64,000 nucleotides of DNA from Pseudomonas sp. HMWF032 (GTDB taxonomy: Bacteria > Pseudomonadota > Gammaproteobacteria > Pseudomonadales > Pseudomonadaceae): NCBI RefSeq assembly GCF_003060885.1, contig NZ_QAIG01000001.1, forward strand, positions 73,694-137,693, read 5' to 3'. Below the pieces are notes generated by a model. The model was not told the DNA's origin and did not search any database. It was given only the letters and a program-made list of their open reading frames with translations. Shown here piece by piece: positions 28,191 through 38,852 of this stretch. Position 1 is the stretch's first letter. Every line of letters starts with the position of its first letter. The position numbers were made by a program, and so were the translations under genes.

Positions 28191-29759
28191 ATGCCTCTAT
28201 CACCACGCAAGACCTTGAATTTAAAGGCATTGATACAATGCGCTCAGACGCTTGTGGTGATCATGTGCATGGTCTTGGCCGGCTGCCAAACCACTAGCAA
28301 CTATCGCCACGACAGCGGTCGCGATACCGATCGCGCAGTAGGTCTGGAGCAGGAACCCGAGTGGCTCAGCAGCCAGGCCTCAGAGGTCCCCGATGAACCC
28401 AAAGACATCTGGGAGCGCGTACGCAGCGGTTATCAACTGCAAGACAGCATAACCCTCAACCCACGTATTGAGCAGCAACGCCTGTGGTTTGTCAGTAATC
28501 CATCGTTTGTCGAAAAAGCCGGCGAACGCAGCAGCCCTTATATCCATTTCATTGTCGAGCGCCTGGAAGCGCGCAACATGCCCATGGAACTGGCCCTGCT
28601 GCCGATTATTGAAAGCTCATATGACCCCATGGCCTACTCGCCAGCCGACGCGGTCGGGCTATGGCAGTTCATCCCCTCCACTGGGCGCAACTTCAACCTG
28701 CGCCAGACCAGCTGGTATGACGGCCGCCGCGATGTGATGGCCTCTACCGACGCGGCCATTAATTACCTGACACGCCTCAAGGAAATGTTCAACGGTGACT
28801 GGCTACTGGCGCTGGCCGCCTATAACGCCGGGGAAGGCCGTGTCAGCCGGGCGATTGAGCGCAACCAGAAACTTGGGCTGCCGACCGACTACTGGAATCT
28901 CTCGCTACCAAGCGAAACACAGAACTACGTGCCCAAACTGCTGGCCCTGTCTCAGGTGATCATGACGCCGCAGGCCTATGGGGTCAGCCTAAACCCCATC
29001 GCCAATGAACCCTATTTCGAGAAGGTCGAGTTCAAGCAGCGCATGGACCTGGCCCGCGTCGCCGCCATGGCCGATCTGGATGAAGATGAGCTTTACCTGC
29101 TCAACCCCGCATTCAAAAAAGGGATTACCCTCGATGGCCCACAGCATCTGCTGGTACCCACCGACAAGGCTGATCTGCTCACCGCCAACCTGTCACTGAT
29201 GAAGCCTCAGGAACGAGTCGACTGGCAGCAATACCGCGTGCGCTCGGGCGACAGCCTGCACAGCATCGCCAATCGGCATCAATTAACGGTCAATACCCTC
29301 CGGGACATCAACAAACTGTCCAGCAACAACCTGCGCCTCGGCCAGGTTCTGAGCATTCCCACTCAGCCCGGAGTAACGCCACATGAACCACTGTTTCAGC
29401 GCCCAGTGGCACAGAGTCAGCCGGTACGCACCTACCGAGTAAAAAATGGTGACAATCTCTGGCTAATTGCCAAGCACCACAATGTGTCAGTCAAGGACGT
29501 GCAGCGCTGGAACAAGCTGTCCGGCAACAGCCTGCGCGTCGGCCAGGTACTGACCATGCAAGCCGGCCAGGCAGCTTCCGGGGGAAGCGGCGGCGCGCCC
29601 CGCAAAGGAGCCACCTACTACACAGTACGCCAGGGTGATTCCCTGTATCTGATCGCCAAGCGCTTCAAGGTACCGATGAAAAGCCTGCAGAACTGGAACC
29701 CCAGAGCCGGCAAGGCACTCAAGCCTGGGCAGACCCTGACTCTGTACAGCGTAAACTGA
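28191..29759 (+). CDS. mltD: MltD, membrane-bound lytic murein transglycosylase D
   Basis: The 522-residue lipoprotein has a lipobox VLAGC with Cys32 as the acylation site. The SLT domain spans about residues 110-240, with catalytic Glu141 in LLPIIESSYDPMAYSPADA, GLWQF and the AAYNAGEGRVSRAI signature. Three C-terminal LysM peptidoglycan-binding repeats follow at about 348-390, 414-456 and 477-519, each starting YRVRSGDSL, YRVKNGDNL or YTVRQGDSL. It cleaves glycan strands to 1,6-anhydromuropeptides in the periplasm. The upstream TTG frame is not preferred. Its stop abuts the stop of the convergent HDOD gene with no gap. Confidence 0.95.
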   Translation: MPLSPRKTLNLKALIQCAQTLVVIMCMVLAGCQTTSNYRHDSGRDTDRAVGLEQEPEWLSSQASEVPDEPKDIWERVRSGYQLQDSITLNPRIEQQRLWFVSNPSFVEKAGERSSPYIHFIVERLEARNMPMELALLPIIESSYDPMAYSPADAVGLWQFIPSTGRNFNLRQTSWYDGRRDVMASTDAAINYLTRLKEMFNGDWLLALAAYNAGEGRVSRAIERNQKLGLPTDYWNLSLPSETQNYVPKLLALSQVIMTPQAYGVSLNPIANEPYFEKVEFKQRMDLARVAAMADLDEDELYLLNPAFKKGITLDGPQHLLVPTDKADLLTANLSLMKPQERVDWQQYRVRSGDSLHSIANRHQLTVNTLRDINKLSSNNLRLGQVLSIPTQPGVTPHEPLFQRPVAQSQPVRTYRVKNGDNLWLIAKHHNVSVKDVQRWNKLSGNSLRVGQVLTMQAGQAASGGSGGAPRKGATYYTVRQGDSLYLIAKRFKVPMKSLQNWNPRAGKALKPGQTLTLYSVN

Positions 29760-31205
29760 TCAGGCCTTCTTGCTCATTGCGTCCAGGCAGCGCCCGGTCA
29801 ACTGGGTAAAGCGCTGAAAAGCGACAAATTGCTCATGCTTCAGCGCCCGCCCTGATACCCGGCTATCGGCATACAGCAAGCCAATTTCGCGCGTTCCTGC
29901 CAACAGCGGCGCAATAAAGAACATGCCCTGTCCCAGACGCTGACGGATTGGCTGAGTGACCAATTCATTGAGGTTGTAACTGGCCGGCACCCCCATCCAT
30001 AGCGCCTCTTTGTTACGCAGGGCATAGCTGAAAATATGCGGTTGCTCGGCTTGCTCAACCGGCAGGATAAAGTCATGCGCCCAACCGCCTGTGCCCTCAC
30101 CGATCACCCGCTTGCAGCGAAAGCAACTCTGCCCGTCCGCCAGTACCACCAACATGATGCGCTCCAGCCCAGCGCCCTGATGCAGGCCCTTGAACAGGGT
30201 ATCGAGCACCAATCCCAAATCGGCACGCCGCGAAACCAACAGCCCAAGGTCCTGGAGGGCTTGCTGCAAGATCAGCAGATCAGGTTGCAACAGCCGCGCC
30301 TTGCGCTGTTCCTGCTGCAGGCGAATCTGCTCCGGATCGGTATTGGGAATCAGCTTGCCTAGCTGGCCCACGCCAAAGGTGGCAGCCATCGCTACAGTTT
30401 CTTCAGCGCTGGCCAGCACCTGTTGCATAGCCTCCTGCGGGCTCACGCCGATAAAACCGGCCAGTTGCCCGACCAAAGCGTCCATGGCCGGTGAATCCCA
30501 GCCTTCAAGCGCCACCTGACTGATCTTCGCGCCAAGAGCCACGGCTTTGCCGGCAGGGTCATGCTGACTGCTCGACTGCAGCGCCAGACTCAGGGTATCG
30601 CCGAGGTTCCAGCTTTTCACCAAAGCCAAACTCATTTGCCGAAAACTGCTGCCCAGCACGCTCATCACCACTTCATCGGCATTTACACCCGGCTGCGCCA
30701 GGGCACTGGCCAATTCATCAGCCACTTCACCGGCGCAGCCCCAGAATGCCAGTTCACCCACGTTATGCAGCAAGGCGGCGATAAACACCTCCTCGTCACT
30801 TCGGGTAAGCACGTAGCCGGCAATATTGCGCGCCTGCACAGCGGCATGAAACGACTGCGCGAGCAATTCGGCGAGCTGCTCGCGAGAGCTGCGCGCCAAC
30901 AGGCCATCAATCAGGCTGATCGACAGACCAATCTGGCGCACGTTATCAAAGCCAATCAGCACAATGGCCCGGGAGATGGTCCGAATGGGCTCTTGAGAGG
31001 GGTTGTAGAACACGCTGTTGCCGACGCGTAAGACCTTCGTGGTCAAAGCCGCATCCCGTAATAAGACATCGGCCAGTTGCTGCACCGAGGACGTGTGCCC
31101 CTGAGTCAAACGATGCAAGTCATGCACCACTGTGGCCAGAGCAGGTAATTCGGCTTGGTTGAAGCGATCAATCCATGACTGCAAACCATGGCAGGCTGTC
31201 AGCAA
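29760..31205 (-). CDS. HDOD-domain signalling protein
   Basis: This 481-residue protein has an N-terminal HDOD domain (about residues 17-215: LPALATVVHDLHRLTQ, LLRDAALTTKVLRVGNSVFYN, HNVGELAFWGC), followed by a region resembling a GAF domain (DLGLVLDTLFKGLHQGAGLERIML to GLLYADS). Such proteins are regulators in motility and stress signalling and lack the metal-binding HD catalytic pair of true phosphodiesterases. No ATG is available near the domain start; TTG at 31205, with GAGGG seven bases upstream, is the likely start. It lies minus-strand between mltD and the npp operon, which I recall as adjacent in PAO1. Confidence 0.85.
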   Translation of the reverse strand: MLTACHGLQSWIDRFNQAELPALATVVHDLHRLTQGHTSSVQQLADVLLRDAALTTKVLRVGNSVFYNPSQEPIRTISRAIVLIGFDNVRQIGLSISLIDGLLARSSREQLAELLAQSFHAAVQARNIAGYVLTRSDEEVFIAALLHNVGELAFWGCAGEVADELASALAQPGVNADEVVMSVLGSSFRQMSLALVKSWNLGDTLSLALQSSSQHDPAGKAVALGAKISQVALEGWDSPAMDALVGQLAGFIGVSPQEAMQQVLASAEETVAMAATFGVGQLGKLIPNTDPEQIRLQQEQRKARLLQPDLLILQQALQDLGLLVSRRADLGLVLDTLFKGLHQGAGLERIMLVVLADGQSCFRCKRVIGEGTGGWAHDFILPVEQAEQPHIFSYALRNKEALWMGVPASYNLNELVTQPIRQRLGQGMFFIAPLLAGTREIGLLYADSRVSGRALKHEQFVAFQRFTQLTGRCLDAMSKKA

Positions 31206-31348
31206 AATGATGCCCTCGCAGTGGATAGTCTGAGTGTAGTCAAAGTGCTCTCGTCACCGGCTCTCGATACGACCCTTTTTCCTGCTGATACAAGCTGTTA
31301 ATGTGCCTGACCAGCAGCCCACAAGACGCCACGGATCGGATATTTCAC

Positions 31349-33181
31349 TTGATACGTCCCCTCCTCTCGCTGTTTCTCTGCCTGGCCATCAGCTCATCTG
31401 CCTGGGCGACCCTGTATAAAAGTCACGGCTACGCTCAGTTTGGTGAGCTGAAATACCCTGCCAGTTTTACCCATTTCGCCTGGGTCAACCCGGAAGCGCC
31501 CAAGGGCGGCACGCTACGGATGATGGCCAACGGCACCTTCGACACGCTCAACCCTTATACCTTCAAGGGCAGCAGCCCGATCAGTACCGCCAACTTCCTG
31601 CAGTACGGCGTCAATGAGCTGAATGCGCCGCTGATGGTCGGCACCGGTGCCTATGACCCTTCAGGTGACGAGCCTGCTTCCAGCTATGGCTTGATCGCCG
31701 AGTCGGTGGAATACAGCGATGACCGCAGTTGGGTGGTATACAACCTGCGCCCCGAAGCACGCTTTCACGATGGCAAACCGATAACCGCCTATGATGTGGC
31801 CTTCTCCTACCGCCTGCTGCTCAAGGAAGGTCACCCGCAGTACCGCACCAACCTGCAGGAAGTCAAACGGGTCGATATCCTCAACCGCCACAGCATCCGT
31901 TTTGTACTCAAGCGCGCCGGCAACTCCCTACTGATTCTGCGCCTGGGCGAATTACCGGTGCTGCCGCAACATTACTGGAAAGATCGCGACTTCAAAGCCA
32001 CCACCTATGAACCGCCGTTGGGCAGTGGCCCCTACCGTATTACCCAGGTCAGCCCCGGACGCAGTCTGCGCTTTGAGCGGGTCAAGGACTGGTGGGGCGC
32101 CAAGCTGCCGGTCAACCGTGGCAAATACAATTTCGACCGGGTCGACGTGGAGTTTTACCGCGACAGCCATGTGGCCTTCGAGGCCTTCAAGGCCGGTGAG
32201 TTCGACATTTATATCGAACAGCAGGCGAAGAACTGGGCCAACGGCTATCGCTTTCCGGCACTCAGCCGTGGTGAGGTAATCCGCGCCGAAATCCCGCACA
32301 AGATTCCTACCCAGTCCCAAGCGCTGTTTATGAACACCCGCCGCGAGGTGTTTGCCGAGCGCAAGGTGCGCGAAGCATTGGGCCTGATGTTCGACTTCGA
32401 ATGGGCCAATCGCGCGCTGTTCAACAGCTCTTACACCCGCGCCCAGAGCTATTACCCCAACAGTGAATTCGCCGCCAGCGGTAAACCGGAAGGCGCCGAG
32501 TGGCTGTTGCTCTCGCCTTACCGCAAGCAACTTCAGTCACGCCTGTTCAGCGAACCGTTCAGCGTGCCGCAAACCGATGGCCGCGGCATCCCACGGGAAA
32601 CCTTGCGCCGCGCCCTCGGTCTATTGGCCGATGCAGGCTGGAAGCCCTCCGGCCAGCGTCTGCTCAACAGTCAGGGGCAGCCCCTGCGCTTTGAAATATT
32701 GCTGGTTAACCCGAACCTTGAACGCATTCTCCAGCCCTTTACCGAAAACTTGGCCAGCATCGGTATCCAGGCCAGGCTGCGCACCGTTGACCGCGCGCAA
32801 TACAAACAGCGCCTCGATCAATACGATTTCGACATGATTCTGGTCACCCTGCCACAAACCCTGAGCCCCGGCCTGGAACAGTCGCTGTATTTCCATTCGT
32901 CGCAAGCCAAGGTCAAGGGCGGCAGGAACTACGCCGGCGTTACCCACCCGGTGGTCGACGCCATGATCGAAAAACTGCTCTCGGCGCAGAACCGTGACGA
33001 ACAAATTGCCGCTACACGCGCCCTTGACCGGATACTGTTGTGGCAGCACTACAGCATTCCGAACTGGTATATCGATTACCACCGCCTGGCTTACCGCAAC
33101 CGATTTGCCTTCGTCACCACGCCACCCTACACCTTGGGCCTGCGTACCTGGTGGCTGAAATCCATGGAGAACGCTGAATGA
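31349..33181 (+). CDS. nppA1: NppA1-like periplasmic peptide-binding protein
   Basis: This family-5 extracellular solute-binding protein (SBP_bac_5) has a signal peptide (IRPLLSLFLCLAISSSAWA) and the conserved opening [38 protein letters not shown]. It delivers peptides to the inner-membrane permease. In P. aeruginosa PA14 the equivalent nppA1A2BCD system imports peptidyl nucleoside antibiotics; symbols are transferred by gene content and order. TTG at 31349 gives a standard signal peptide; an ATG at 31301 would prefix 16 residues with acidic side chains and has no visible ribosome-binding site. It overlaps nppA2 by four bases. Confidence 0.85.
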   Translation: MIRPLLSLFLCLAISSSAWATLYKSHGYAQFGELKYPASFTHFAWVNPEAPKGGTLRMMANGTFDTLNPYTFKGSSPISTANFLQYGVNELNAPLMVGTGAYDPSGDEPASSYGLIAESVEYSDDRSWVVYNLRPEARFHDGKPITAYDVAFSYRLLLKEGHPQYRTNLQEVKRVDILNRHSIRFVLKRAGNSLLILRLGELPVLPQHYWKDRDFKATTYEPPLGSGPYRITQVSPGRSLRFERVKDWWGAKLPVNRGKYNFDRVDVEFYRDSHVAFEAFKAGEFDIYIEQQAKNWANGYRFPALSRGEVIRAEIPHKIPTQSQALFMNTRREVFAERKVREALGLMFDFEWANRALFNSSYTRAQSYYPNSEFAASGKPEGAEWLLLSPYRKQLQSRLFSEPFSVPQTDGRGIPRETLRRALGLLADAGWKPSGQRLLNSQGQPLRFEILLVNPNLERILQPFTENLASIGIQARLRTVDRAQYKQRLDQYDFDMILVTLPQTLSPGLEQSLYFHSSQAKVKGGRNYAGVTHPVVDAMIEKLLSAQNRDEQIAATRALDRILLWQHYSIPNWYIDYHRLAYRNRFAFVTTPPYTLGLRTWWLKSMENAE

Positions 33182-35031
33182 CCCATGCCGTGCGCGCCCT
33201 GATTATCCGCTTCAGCAGCCTTGCCCTACTTGGCGTTGCCGGCCTGGTCCTGGCCGGCCCCAAGCACGCACAGACCTTGTATGACGAACCGCCGAAATAC
33301 CCTGCCGGCTTCCAGCACTTCGAGTACGTAAACCCGGATGCCCCCAAAGGCGGCACCCTGCGCCAAGCCGGGTTCGGCAGCTTCGACAGCCTCAACCCGT
33401 TCATTTCCAAGGGCGTTGCTGAAGAAAACATAGGCATTATCTACGACAGCCTGACACGCCCCAGTCTGGATGAACCCTTTACTGTTTACGGCCTGCTCGC
33501 GGAAAAAATCGAAAAAGCGCCGGACAACGCCTGGGTACGGTTCTACCTGCACCCCAAGGCCCGCTTTCATGACGGCCAACCGGTAACCGCCGAGGACGTC
33601 AAATTCACCTTCGACACCCTGATGAGCAAAGGCGCACCGATGTACCGCGGCTACTATGCCGATGTCGATCGGGTTGAAGTCGAAAGCCCACAGCGCGTGC
33701 GCTTTATTTTCAAACATGCCGGTAACCGCGAACTGCCGCTGATTGTCGGCCAGTTGCCAGTATTGCCCAAGCACTGGTGGGCTGAACGCGACTTCAGCAA
33801 AAGCGATCTCGACATCCCCGTTGGCAGCGGCCCTTACAAGGTGGCTGATGTTCAGGCGGGTCGTTCAATTCGTTATGAGCGAGTCAAGGAATGGTGGGGC
33901 CAGGACCTGCCGGTCAACCGTGGCTTCTACAATTTCGACACCTTGCAGTTTGACTACTACCGCGACAATACCGTCGCCTTGGAAGCACTCAAAGCCGGGC
34001 AGTTTGATTACTGGCTGGAAACCAGCGCGAAGAACTGGGCCACGGCCTATAACACTGCCGCGGTGGCCAATGGTCAGCTGATCAAGGAAGAGATCGCCAA
34101 TCGCAACCCCACCGGCATGCAGGGTTTTATCTTCAATACCCGCCGCCCACAGTTCAGCGACCGCCGTGTGCGGGAAGCCCTGGGGCTGCTGTTTGACTAT
34201 GAATGGACCAATCGTCAACTGTTCAACGGTGCCTACACCCGCACGCGCAGTTATTTCGACAACTCGGAACTGGCCTCCGTCGACCTACCCTCAGCGGATG
34301 AGTTGAAGCTGCTGGAGCCATTGCGCACGCAGATTCCATCCCAGGTATTTACCGACGAGTATCAGCCCTCGGTCACCGATGGCAGCGGCATCATTCGTGA
34401 GCAGCAGCGCCGCGCCTATCAACTGCTGCAGGAAGCCGGCTGGCGTGTCGATGGCGACAGGATGCTCGACAATACCGGCAAACCGGTGAGCATCGAATTC
34501 CTGCTGGCACAAACCGAATTCGAACGTATCCTGCTGCCGTTCAAACGCAACCTGGCCGACCTGGGCATTGAACTGGTGATCCGCCGCGTCGATGTATCTC
34601 AGTACGTCAACCGCTTGCGCTCACGTGACTTCGACTTGATCGTCGGCGGCTTCGCTCAATCCAATTCACCCGGCAACGAGCAACGCGAATACTGGCACTC
34701 CAGCAGCGCTGACAACCCCGGCAGCCGTAACTTTATCGGCCTCAAAGATCCAGCCGTGGACAGCCTGGTCGACGGGTTGATCAATGCCGATTCGCGGCAA
34801 AGCCTGATCGCCCACACCCGTGCCCTTGATCGTGTGCTGCTGTGGAGTCATTACGTGGTGCCCAACTGGCATATCAAGACCTGGCGCGTGGCTTACTGGA
34901 ACCGTTTTGAGCACCCCAAGATCAGCCCGAAATACGACGTAGGCCTCTACACCTGGTGGGCCCGCGAGAAATCCCCTGAAGCGGCGGCCGACGAAGCTGC
35001 CACAAAAAACACTGTCGACGTGGAGCAATAA
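33178..35031 (+). CDS. nppA2: NppA2-like periplasmic peptide-binding protein
   Basis: This second SBP_bac_5 protein of 617 residues is a paralogue of the preceding one; both share [21 protein letters not shown] and [25 protein letters not shown] stretches. The signal peptide is [17 protein letters not shown] start overlapping the previous stop (ATGA at 33178) indicates translational coupling. Two binding proteins serving one permease widen the range of recognised peptides. The C-terminal 20 residues ([17 protein letters not shown]) are acidic and probably disordered. Confidence 0.9.
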   Translation: MTHAVRALIIRFSSLALLGVAGLVLAGPKHAQTLYDEPPKYPAGFQHFEYVNPDAPKGGTLRQAGFGSFDSLNPFISKGVAEENIGIIYDSLTRPSLDEPFTVYGLLAEKIEKAPDNAWVRFYLHPKARFHDGQPVTAEDVKFTFDTLMSKGAPMYRGYYADVDRVEVESPQRVRFIFKHAGNRELPLIVGQLPVLPKHWWAERDFSKSDLDIPVGSGPYKVADVQAGRSIRYERVKEWWGQDLPVNRGFYNFDTLQFDYYRDNTVALEALKAGQFDYWLETSAKNWATAYNTAAVANGQLIKEEIANRNPTGMQGFIFNTRRPQFSDRRVREALGLLFDYEWTNRQLFNGAYTRTRSYFDNSELASVDLPSADELKLLEPLRTQIPSQVFTDEYQPSVTDGSGIIREQQRRAYQLLQEAGWRVDGDRMLDNTGKPVSIEFLLAQTEFERILLPFKRNLADLGIELVIRRVDVSQYVNRLRSRDFDLIVGGFAQSNSPGNEQREYWHSSSADNPGSRNFIGLKDPAVDSLVDGLINADSRQSLIAHTRALDRVLLWSHYVVPNWHIKTWRVAYWNRFEHPKISPKYDVGLYTWWAREKSPEAAADEAATKNTVDVEQ

Positions 35032-35032
35032 G

Positions 35033-36106
35033 ATGCTGGCGTATATCGTTCGTCGGCTGCTGCTGATCATCCCCACGCTGTTCGGCATTCTGCTGATCAA
35101 CTTCATCATCATCCAGGCCGCCCCCGGTGGCCCAGTTGAGCAGATGATCGCCAAACTGGAAGGCTTTGACGGCGCCACCAGCCGGATCGCCGGCGGCGGT
35201 GCCGAAGTCTCGGTGGCCGGTTCCAACTACCGCGGCGCCCAGGGCCTGGACCCCGAGCTGGTGGCGGAAATTGAGCGCATGTACGGCTTCGACAAATCCG
35301 CCCCGGAACGCTTCTGGCTGATGCTCAAGAGCTACGCGCAGCTGGACTTTGGCTCGAGCTTCTTTCGCGATGCCGAGGTCATCGACCTGATCATCGAGAA
35401 GATGCCGGTGTCGATCTCCCTGGGGCTGTGGAGCACGCTGATCATGTACCTGGTGTCGATCCCGCTGGGCATCGCCAAGGCCACTCGCCACGGCAGCGCC
35501 TTCGACGTGTGGACCAGCTCGGCGATCATCGTCGGTTACGCCATCCCCGCCTTCCTCTTCGCCATCCTGCTGATCGTGCTGTTTGCCGGCGGCAGCTACT
35601 GGGACTGGTTCCCGCTGCGCGGGCTGACGTCAAACAATTTCGACGAGCTGAGCTTTACCGGCAAGCTGCTCGACTATTTCTGGCACCTGGCGCTGCCCGT
35701 CACCGCCCTGGTGATAGGCAACTTCGCCACCCTGACGCTGCTGACCAAGAACAGTTTTCTCGATGAGATCAACAAACAGTATGTGGTCACGGCCCGAGCC
35801 AAGGGCCTGAGCAACAACCGCGTGCTCTATGGGCATGTGTTTCGCAACGCCATGCTGATCATCATCGCCGGCTTCCCGGCAGCTTTTATCGGTATTTTCT
35901 TTACCGGCTCCTTGCTGATCGAAGTGATCTTCTCCCTCGACGGCCTGGGCCTGATGAGCTTCGAGGCCGCGATCAACCGTGATTACCCGGTGGTCTTCGG
36001 CACCCTGTTTATCTTCACGTTGCTGGGCCTGGTGGTGAAATTGATCGGCGACATTACCTACACCCTGGTCGATCCGCGTATCGACTTCGAAAGCCGGGAG
36101 GGTTGA
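35033..36106 (+). CDS. nppB: NppB/YejB-type ABC transporter permease
   Basis: This 357-residue inner-membrane permease of the oligopeptide type starts [20 protein letters not shown], the usual DppB/YejB opening, and carries the coupling EAA-like loop [25 protein letters not shown] that contacts the ATPase. About six helices are expected. A long periplasmic insert ([20 protein letters not shown] and following) is characteristic of YejB. It follows nppA2 by one base and is followed by nppC after one base. Confidence 0.93.
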   Translation: MLAYIVRRLLLIIPTLFGILLINFIIIQAAPGGPVEQMIAKLEGFDGATSRIAGGGAEVSVAGSNYRGAQGLDPELVAEIERMYGFDKSAPERFWLMLKSYAQLDFGSSFFRDAEVIDLIIEKMPVSISLGLWSTLIMYLVSIPLGIAKATRHGSAFDVWTSSAIIVGYAIPAFLFAILLIVLFAGGSYWDWFPLRGLTSNNFDELSFTGKLLDYFWHLALPVTALVIGNFATLTLLTKNSFLDEINKQYVVTARAKGLSNNRVLYGHVFRNAMLIIIAGFPAAFIGIFFTGSLLIEVIFSLDGLGLMSFEAAINRDYPVVFGTLFIFTLLGLVVKLIGDITYTLVDPRIDFESREG

Positions 36107-36107
36107 G

Positions 36108-37127
36108 ATGAAACTGTCACCAATCAATCAACGCCGCTTCCAGCTGTTCAAGGCGCACAAACGCGGCTGGTGGTCGTTGTGGGTGTTCCTCGCACTGTTT
36201 TTCGTCACCCTCGGCGCCGAACTGATCGCCAACGATAAACCGCTGGTGGTGGGCTACGACAACGAGCTGTATTTCCCGGTATTCAAGCGCTACCCGGAAA
36301 CCACCTTTGGCGGTGAATTCCCGCTGCAGGCCAACTACAAAAGCCCTTACATCCAAGAGCTGATCAAGGAAAAGGACGGCTGGATGATCTGGCCGCCGAT
36401 CCGCTACAGCTACTCCAGCATCAACTACGACTTACAAGTGCCCGCCCCCGCGCCGCCCTCGGCGGAAAACTGGCTGGGTACGGATGATCAGGGCCGCGAT
36501 GTACTGGCACGGGTGATCTACGGCTTCCGCATTTCGGTGTTGTTTGCTCTGACCCTGACCCTGGCCAGCTCGGTGATCGGCGTGTTTGCCGGCGCCTTGC
36601 AGGGCTTCTATGGCGGCTGGGTCGACCTGGCTGGGCAACGCTTTCTGGAAATCTGGTCAGGCCTGCCGGTGCTCTACCTGCTGATCATTCTCGCCAGCTT
36701 CGTACAACCGAACTTCTGGTGGCTGCTGGGCATCATGCTGCTGTTCTCCTGGATGAGCCTGGTGGATGTGGTGCGTGCCGAGTTCCTCCGTGGGCGCAAC
36801 CTGGAATACGTGCGTGCAGCCCGTGCACTGGGCATGCAGAACGGCTCGATCATGTTCCGCCATATCCTGCCCAACGCGATGATTTCCACCATGACCTTTA
36901 TGCCGTTTATCCTCACCGGCGCGATCGGCACCCTCACCGCACTGGATTTCCTCGGCTTCGGCCTGCCGCCTGGCGCGCCGTCACTCGGCGAGTTGGTGGC
37001 CCAGGGCAAATCCAACCTGCAAGCGCCCTGGCTCGGGATCAGCGCTTTTGCCGTACTGGCCTTGATGCTCAGCCTGCTGGTGTTTATCGGCGAAGCGGCG
37101 CGCGATGCCTTCGATCCGAGGAAATGA
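36108..37127 (+). CDS. nppC: NppC/YejE-type ABC transporter permease
   Basis: This 339-residue second permease of the importer is of YejE/DppC type. The N-terminus (INQRRFQLFKAHKRGWWSLW) resembles the YejE start, with a large periplasmic loop (DNELYFPVFKRYPETTFGG) after the first helix. The cytoplasmic coupling loop is LEYVRAARALGMQNGSIMFR. GGAGG precedes the ATG, and nppD starts one base after the stop, so the whole cluster is one operon. Confidence 0.93.
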   Translation: MKLSPINQRRFQLFKAHKRGWWSLWVFLALFFVTLGAELIANDKPLVVGYDNELYFPVFKRYPETTFGGEFPLQANYKSPYIQELIKEKDGWMIWPPIRYSYSSINYDLQVPAPAPPSAENWLGTDDQGRDVLARVIYGFRISVLFALTLTLASSVIGVFAGALQGFYGGWVDLAGQRFLEIWSGLPVLYLLIILASFVQPNFWWLLGIMLLFSWMSLVDVVRAEFLRGRNLEYVRAARALGMQNGSIMFRHILPNAMISTMTFMPFILTGAIGTLTALDFLGFGLPPGAPSLGELVAQGKSNLQAPWLGISAFAVLALMLSLLVFIGEAARDAFDPRK

Positions 37128-37128
37128 C

Positions 37129-38736
37129 ATGACCGACTCCAACACCCTCATCGAGGTCCGCGACCTGGCGGTCGAATTCGTCACCGGCAGCCTGAAACAG
37201 CGCGTGCTCGAAGGCGTCAACTTCGACATCAAGCGCGGCGAAACTCTAGCTTTGGTTGGCGAAAGCGGCTCGGGCAAATCGGTCACCGCGCACTCCATCC
37301 TGCGCCTGCTGCCCTACCCCCTGGCCCAACACCCCAGCGGCAGCATTCACTACGCCGGGCAAGACCTGCTCAAACTGAACGAGAACAAGCTGCGCGGTAT
37401 TCGCGGTAACCGCATCGCCATGGTCTTCCAAGAGCCCATGACCTCGCTCAACCCGCTGCACAGCATCGAAAAACAGATCAATGAGGTGCTGGGCCTGCAT
37501 AAAGGCCTGCGCGGCAAGGCGGCTACAGCGCGCACCCTGGAGCTGCTTGATCTGGTCGGCATTCCCGAACCGCACAAGCGCCTCAAGGCCTACCCACATG
37601 AGCTCTCTGGCGGCCAACGCCAGCGCGTAGTGATCGCCATGGCCCTGGCCAACGAGCCGGAACTGCTGATCGCCGACGAACCCACCACCGCCCTTGACGT
37701 CACCGTGCAGCTGAAGATCCTTGAGCTGCTCAAGGACCTACAGGCACGCCTGGGCATGGCCATCCTGTTGATCAGCCACGACCTCAACCTGGTGCGACGG
37801 ATTGCTCATCGAGTCTGCGTGATGCAACGCGGACATATCGTCGAACAGGCGACCTGCGAAACACTGTTTAAAGATCCGCAGCACCCCTACACCCGTGAGC
37901 TGCTGGGCGCCGAACCCACGGGAGGCCCGGTCGATCAGCCACCGGGTAAAACCATGCTGGAAATCGACAACCTGCGCGTCTGGTTCCCGATCAAAAAAGG
38001 CCTGCTGCGCCGCACCGTCGATCACGTCAAAGCGGTAGACGGTATTCATTTCAACCTGCCGCAGGGGCATACCCTGGGCATCGTTGGCGAAAGCGGCTCA
38101 GGTAAATCCACTTTGGGTCTGGCGATCCTGCGCTTGCTCGGCAGCCAAGGCGGCATCCGCTTCCAGGGCCAGGCGATCGATAGCCTGTCGCAAGATGATG
38201 TACGCCCGCTGCGCCGGCAGATGCAGGTGGTGTTTCAGGACCCCTTCGGCAGCCTTAGCCCGCGTATGTCGGTGGGTCAAATTGTCGGCGAAGGCCTGCA
38301 AATCCACCGCATGGGCAGCGCAGCCGAACAGGAACAGGCGATTATCGACGCGTTGGTGGAGGTAGGTCTGGATCCGGAAACCCGCCACCGCTACCCCCAC
38401 GAGTTTTCCGGTGGTCAGCGCCAACGCATCGCCATCGCCCGCGCCCTGGTACTTAAACCGGCGTTGATCCTGCTGGATGAGCCGACTTCGGCCCTCGACC
38501 GCACCGTGCAGCGCCAGGTAGTCGAGCTGTTACGCTCGCTGCAGGCCAAATACAACCTCACCTACCTGTTTATCAGCCACGACCTGGCGGTAGTCAGGGC
38601 CCTGAGCCATCAGGTGATGGTGGTCAAGCAGGGCAAAGTAGTCGAGCAAGGTCCAGCAGCACGTGTCTTTGCTGCGCCACAGAACATCTATACACAGCAG
38701 TTGCTGGAAGCAGCCTTTATGGCCCCAGCGAATTAA
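37129..38736 (+). CDS. nppD: NppD/YejF-type fused double ATPase of the peptide importer
   Basis: This 535-residue protein has two complete ABC ATPase domains in tandem. The first has Walker A GESGSGKS, signature LSGGQRQRV and Walker [13 protein letters not shown]; the second repeats [17 protein letters not shown] and [12 protein letters not shown]. Fusion of the two nucleotide-binding domains in one chain is normal for YejF. GAGGAAATGAC precedes the ATG at 37129. A GC-rich hairpin without a U-run (38751-38772) follows the stop and could end the operon before fabI. Confidence 0.94.
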   Translation: MTDSNTLIEVRDLAVEFVTGSLKQRVLEGVNFDIKRGETLALVGESGSGKSVTAHSILRLLPYPLAQHPSGSIHYAGQDLLKLNENKLRGIRGNRIAMVFQEPMTSLNPLHSIEKQINEVLGLHKGLRGKAATARTLELLDLVGIPEPHKRLKAYPHELSGGQRQRVVIAMALANEPELLIADEPTTALDVTVQLKILELLKDLQARLGMAILLISHDLNLVRRIAHRVCVMQRGHIVEQATCETLFKDPQHPYTRELLGAEPTGGPVDQPPGKTMLEIDNLRVWFPIKKGLLRRTVDHVKAVDGIHFNLPQGHTLGIVGESGSGKSTLGLAILRLLGSQGGIRFQGQAIDSLSQDDVRPLRRQMQVVFQDPFGSLSPRMSVGQIVGEGLQIHRMGSAAEQEQAIIDALVEVGLDPETRHRYPHEFSGGQRQRIAIARALVLKPALILLDEPTSALDRTVQRQVVELLRSLQAKYNLTYLFISHDLAVVRALSHQVMVVKQGKVVEQGPAARVFAAPQNIYTQQLLEAAFMAPAN

Positions 38737-38750
38737 CCGGCTATTGAAAA

Positions 38751-38772
38751 GCGCTGGCGATGCCGCCAGCGC
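38751..38772 (+). terminator. Hairpin after the npp operon (weak terminator candidate)
   Basis: A 9-bp stem GCGCTGGCG/CGCCAGCGC with a four-base loop lies 14 bp after nppD, upstream of fabI. The tail AAGGTAAATA is not U-rich, so intrinsic termination is doubtful. Confidence 0.4.
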
Positions 38773-38852
38773 AAGGTAAATACAGTGATGGCCACGCAGG
38801 TAGCTCTTCAACTGCCTGCCAATCCTTGTAGACAGGAAGAGGAACAACACAC

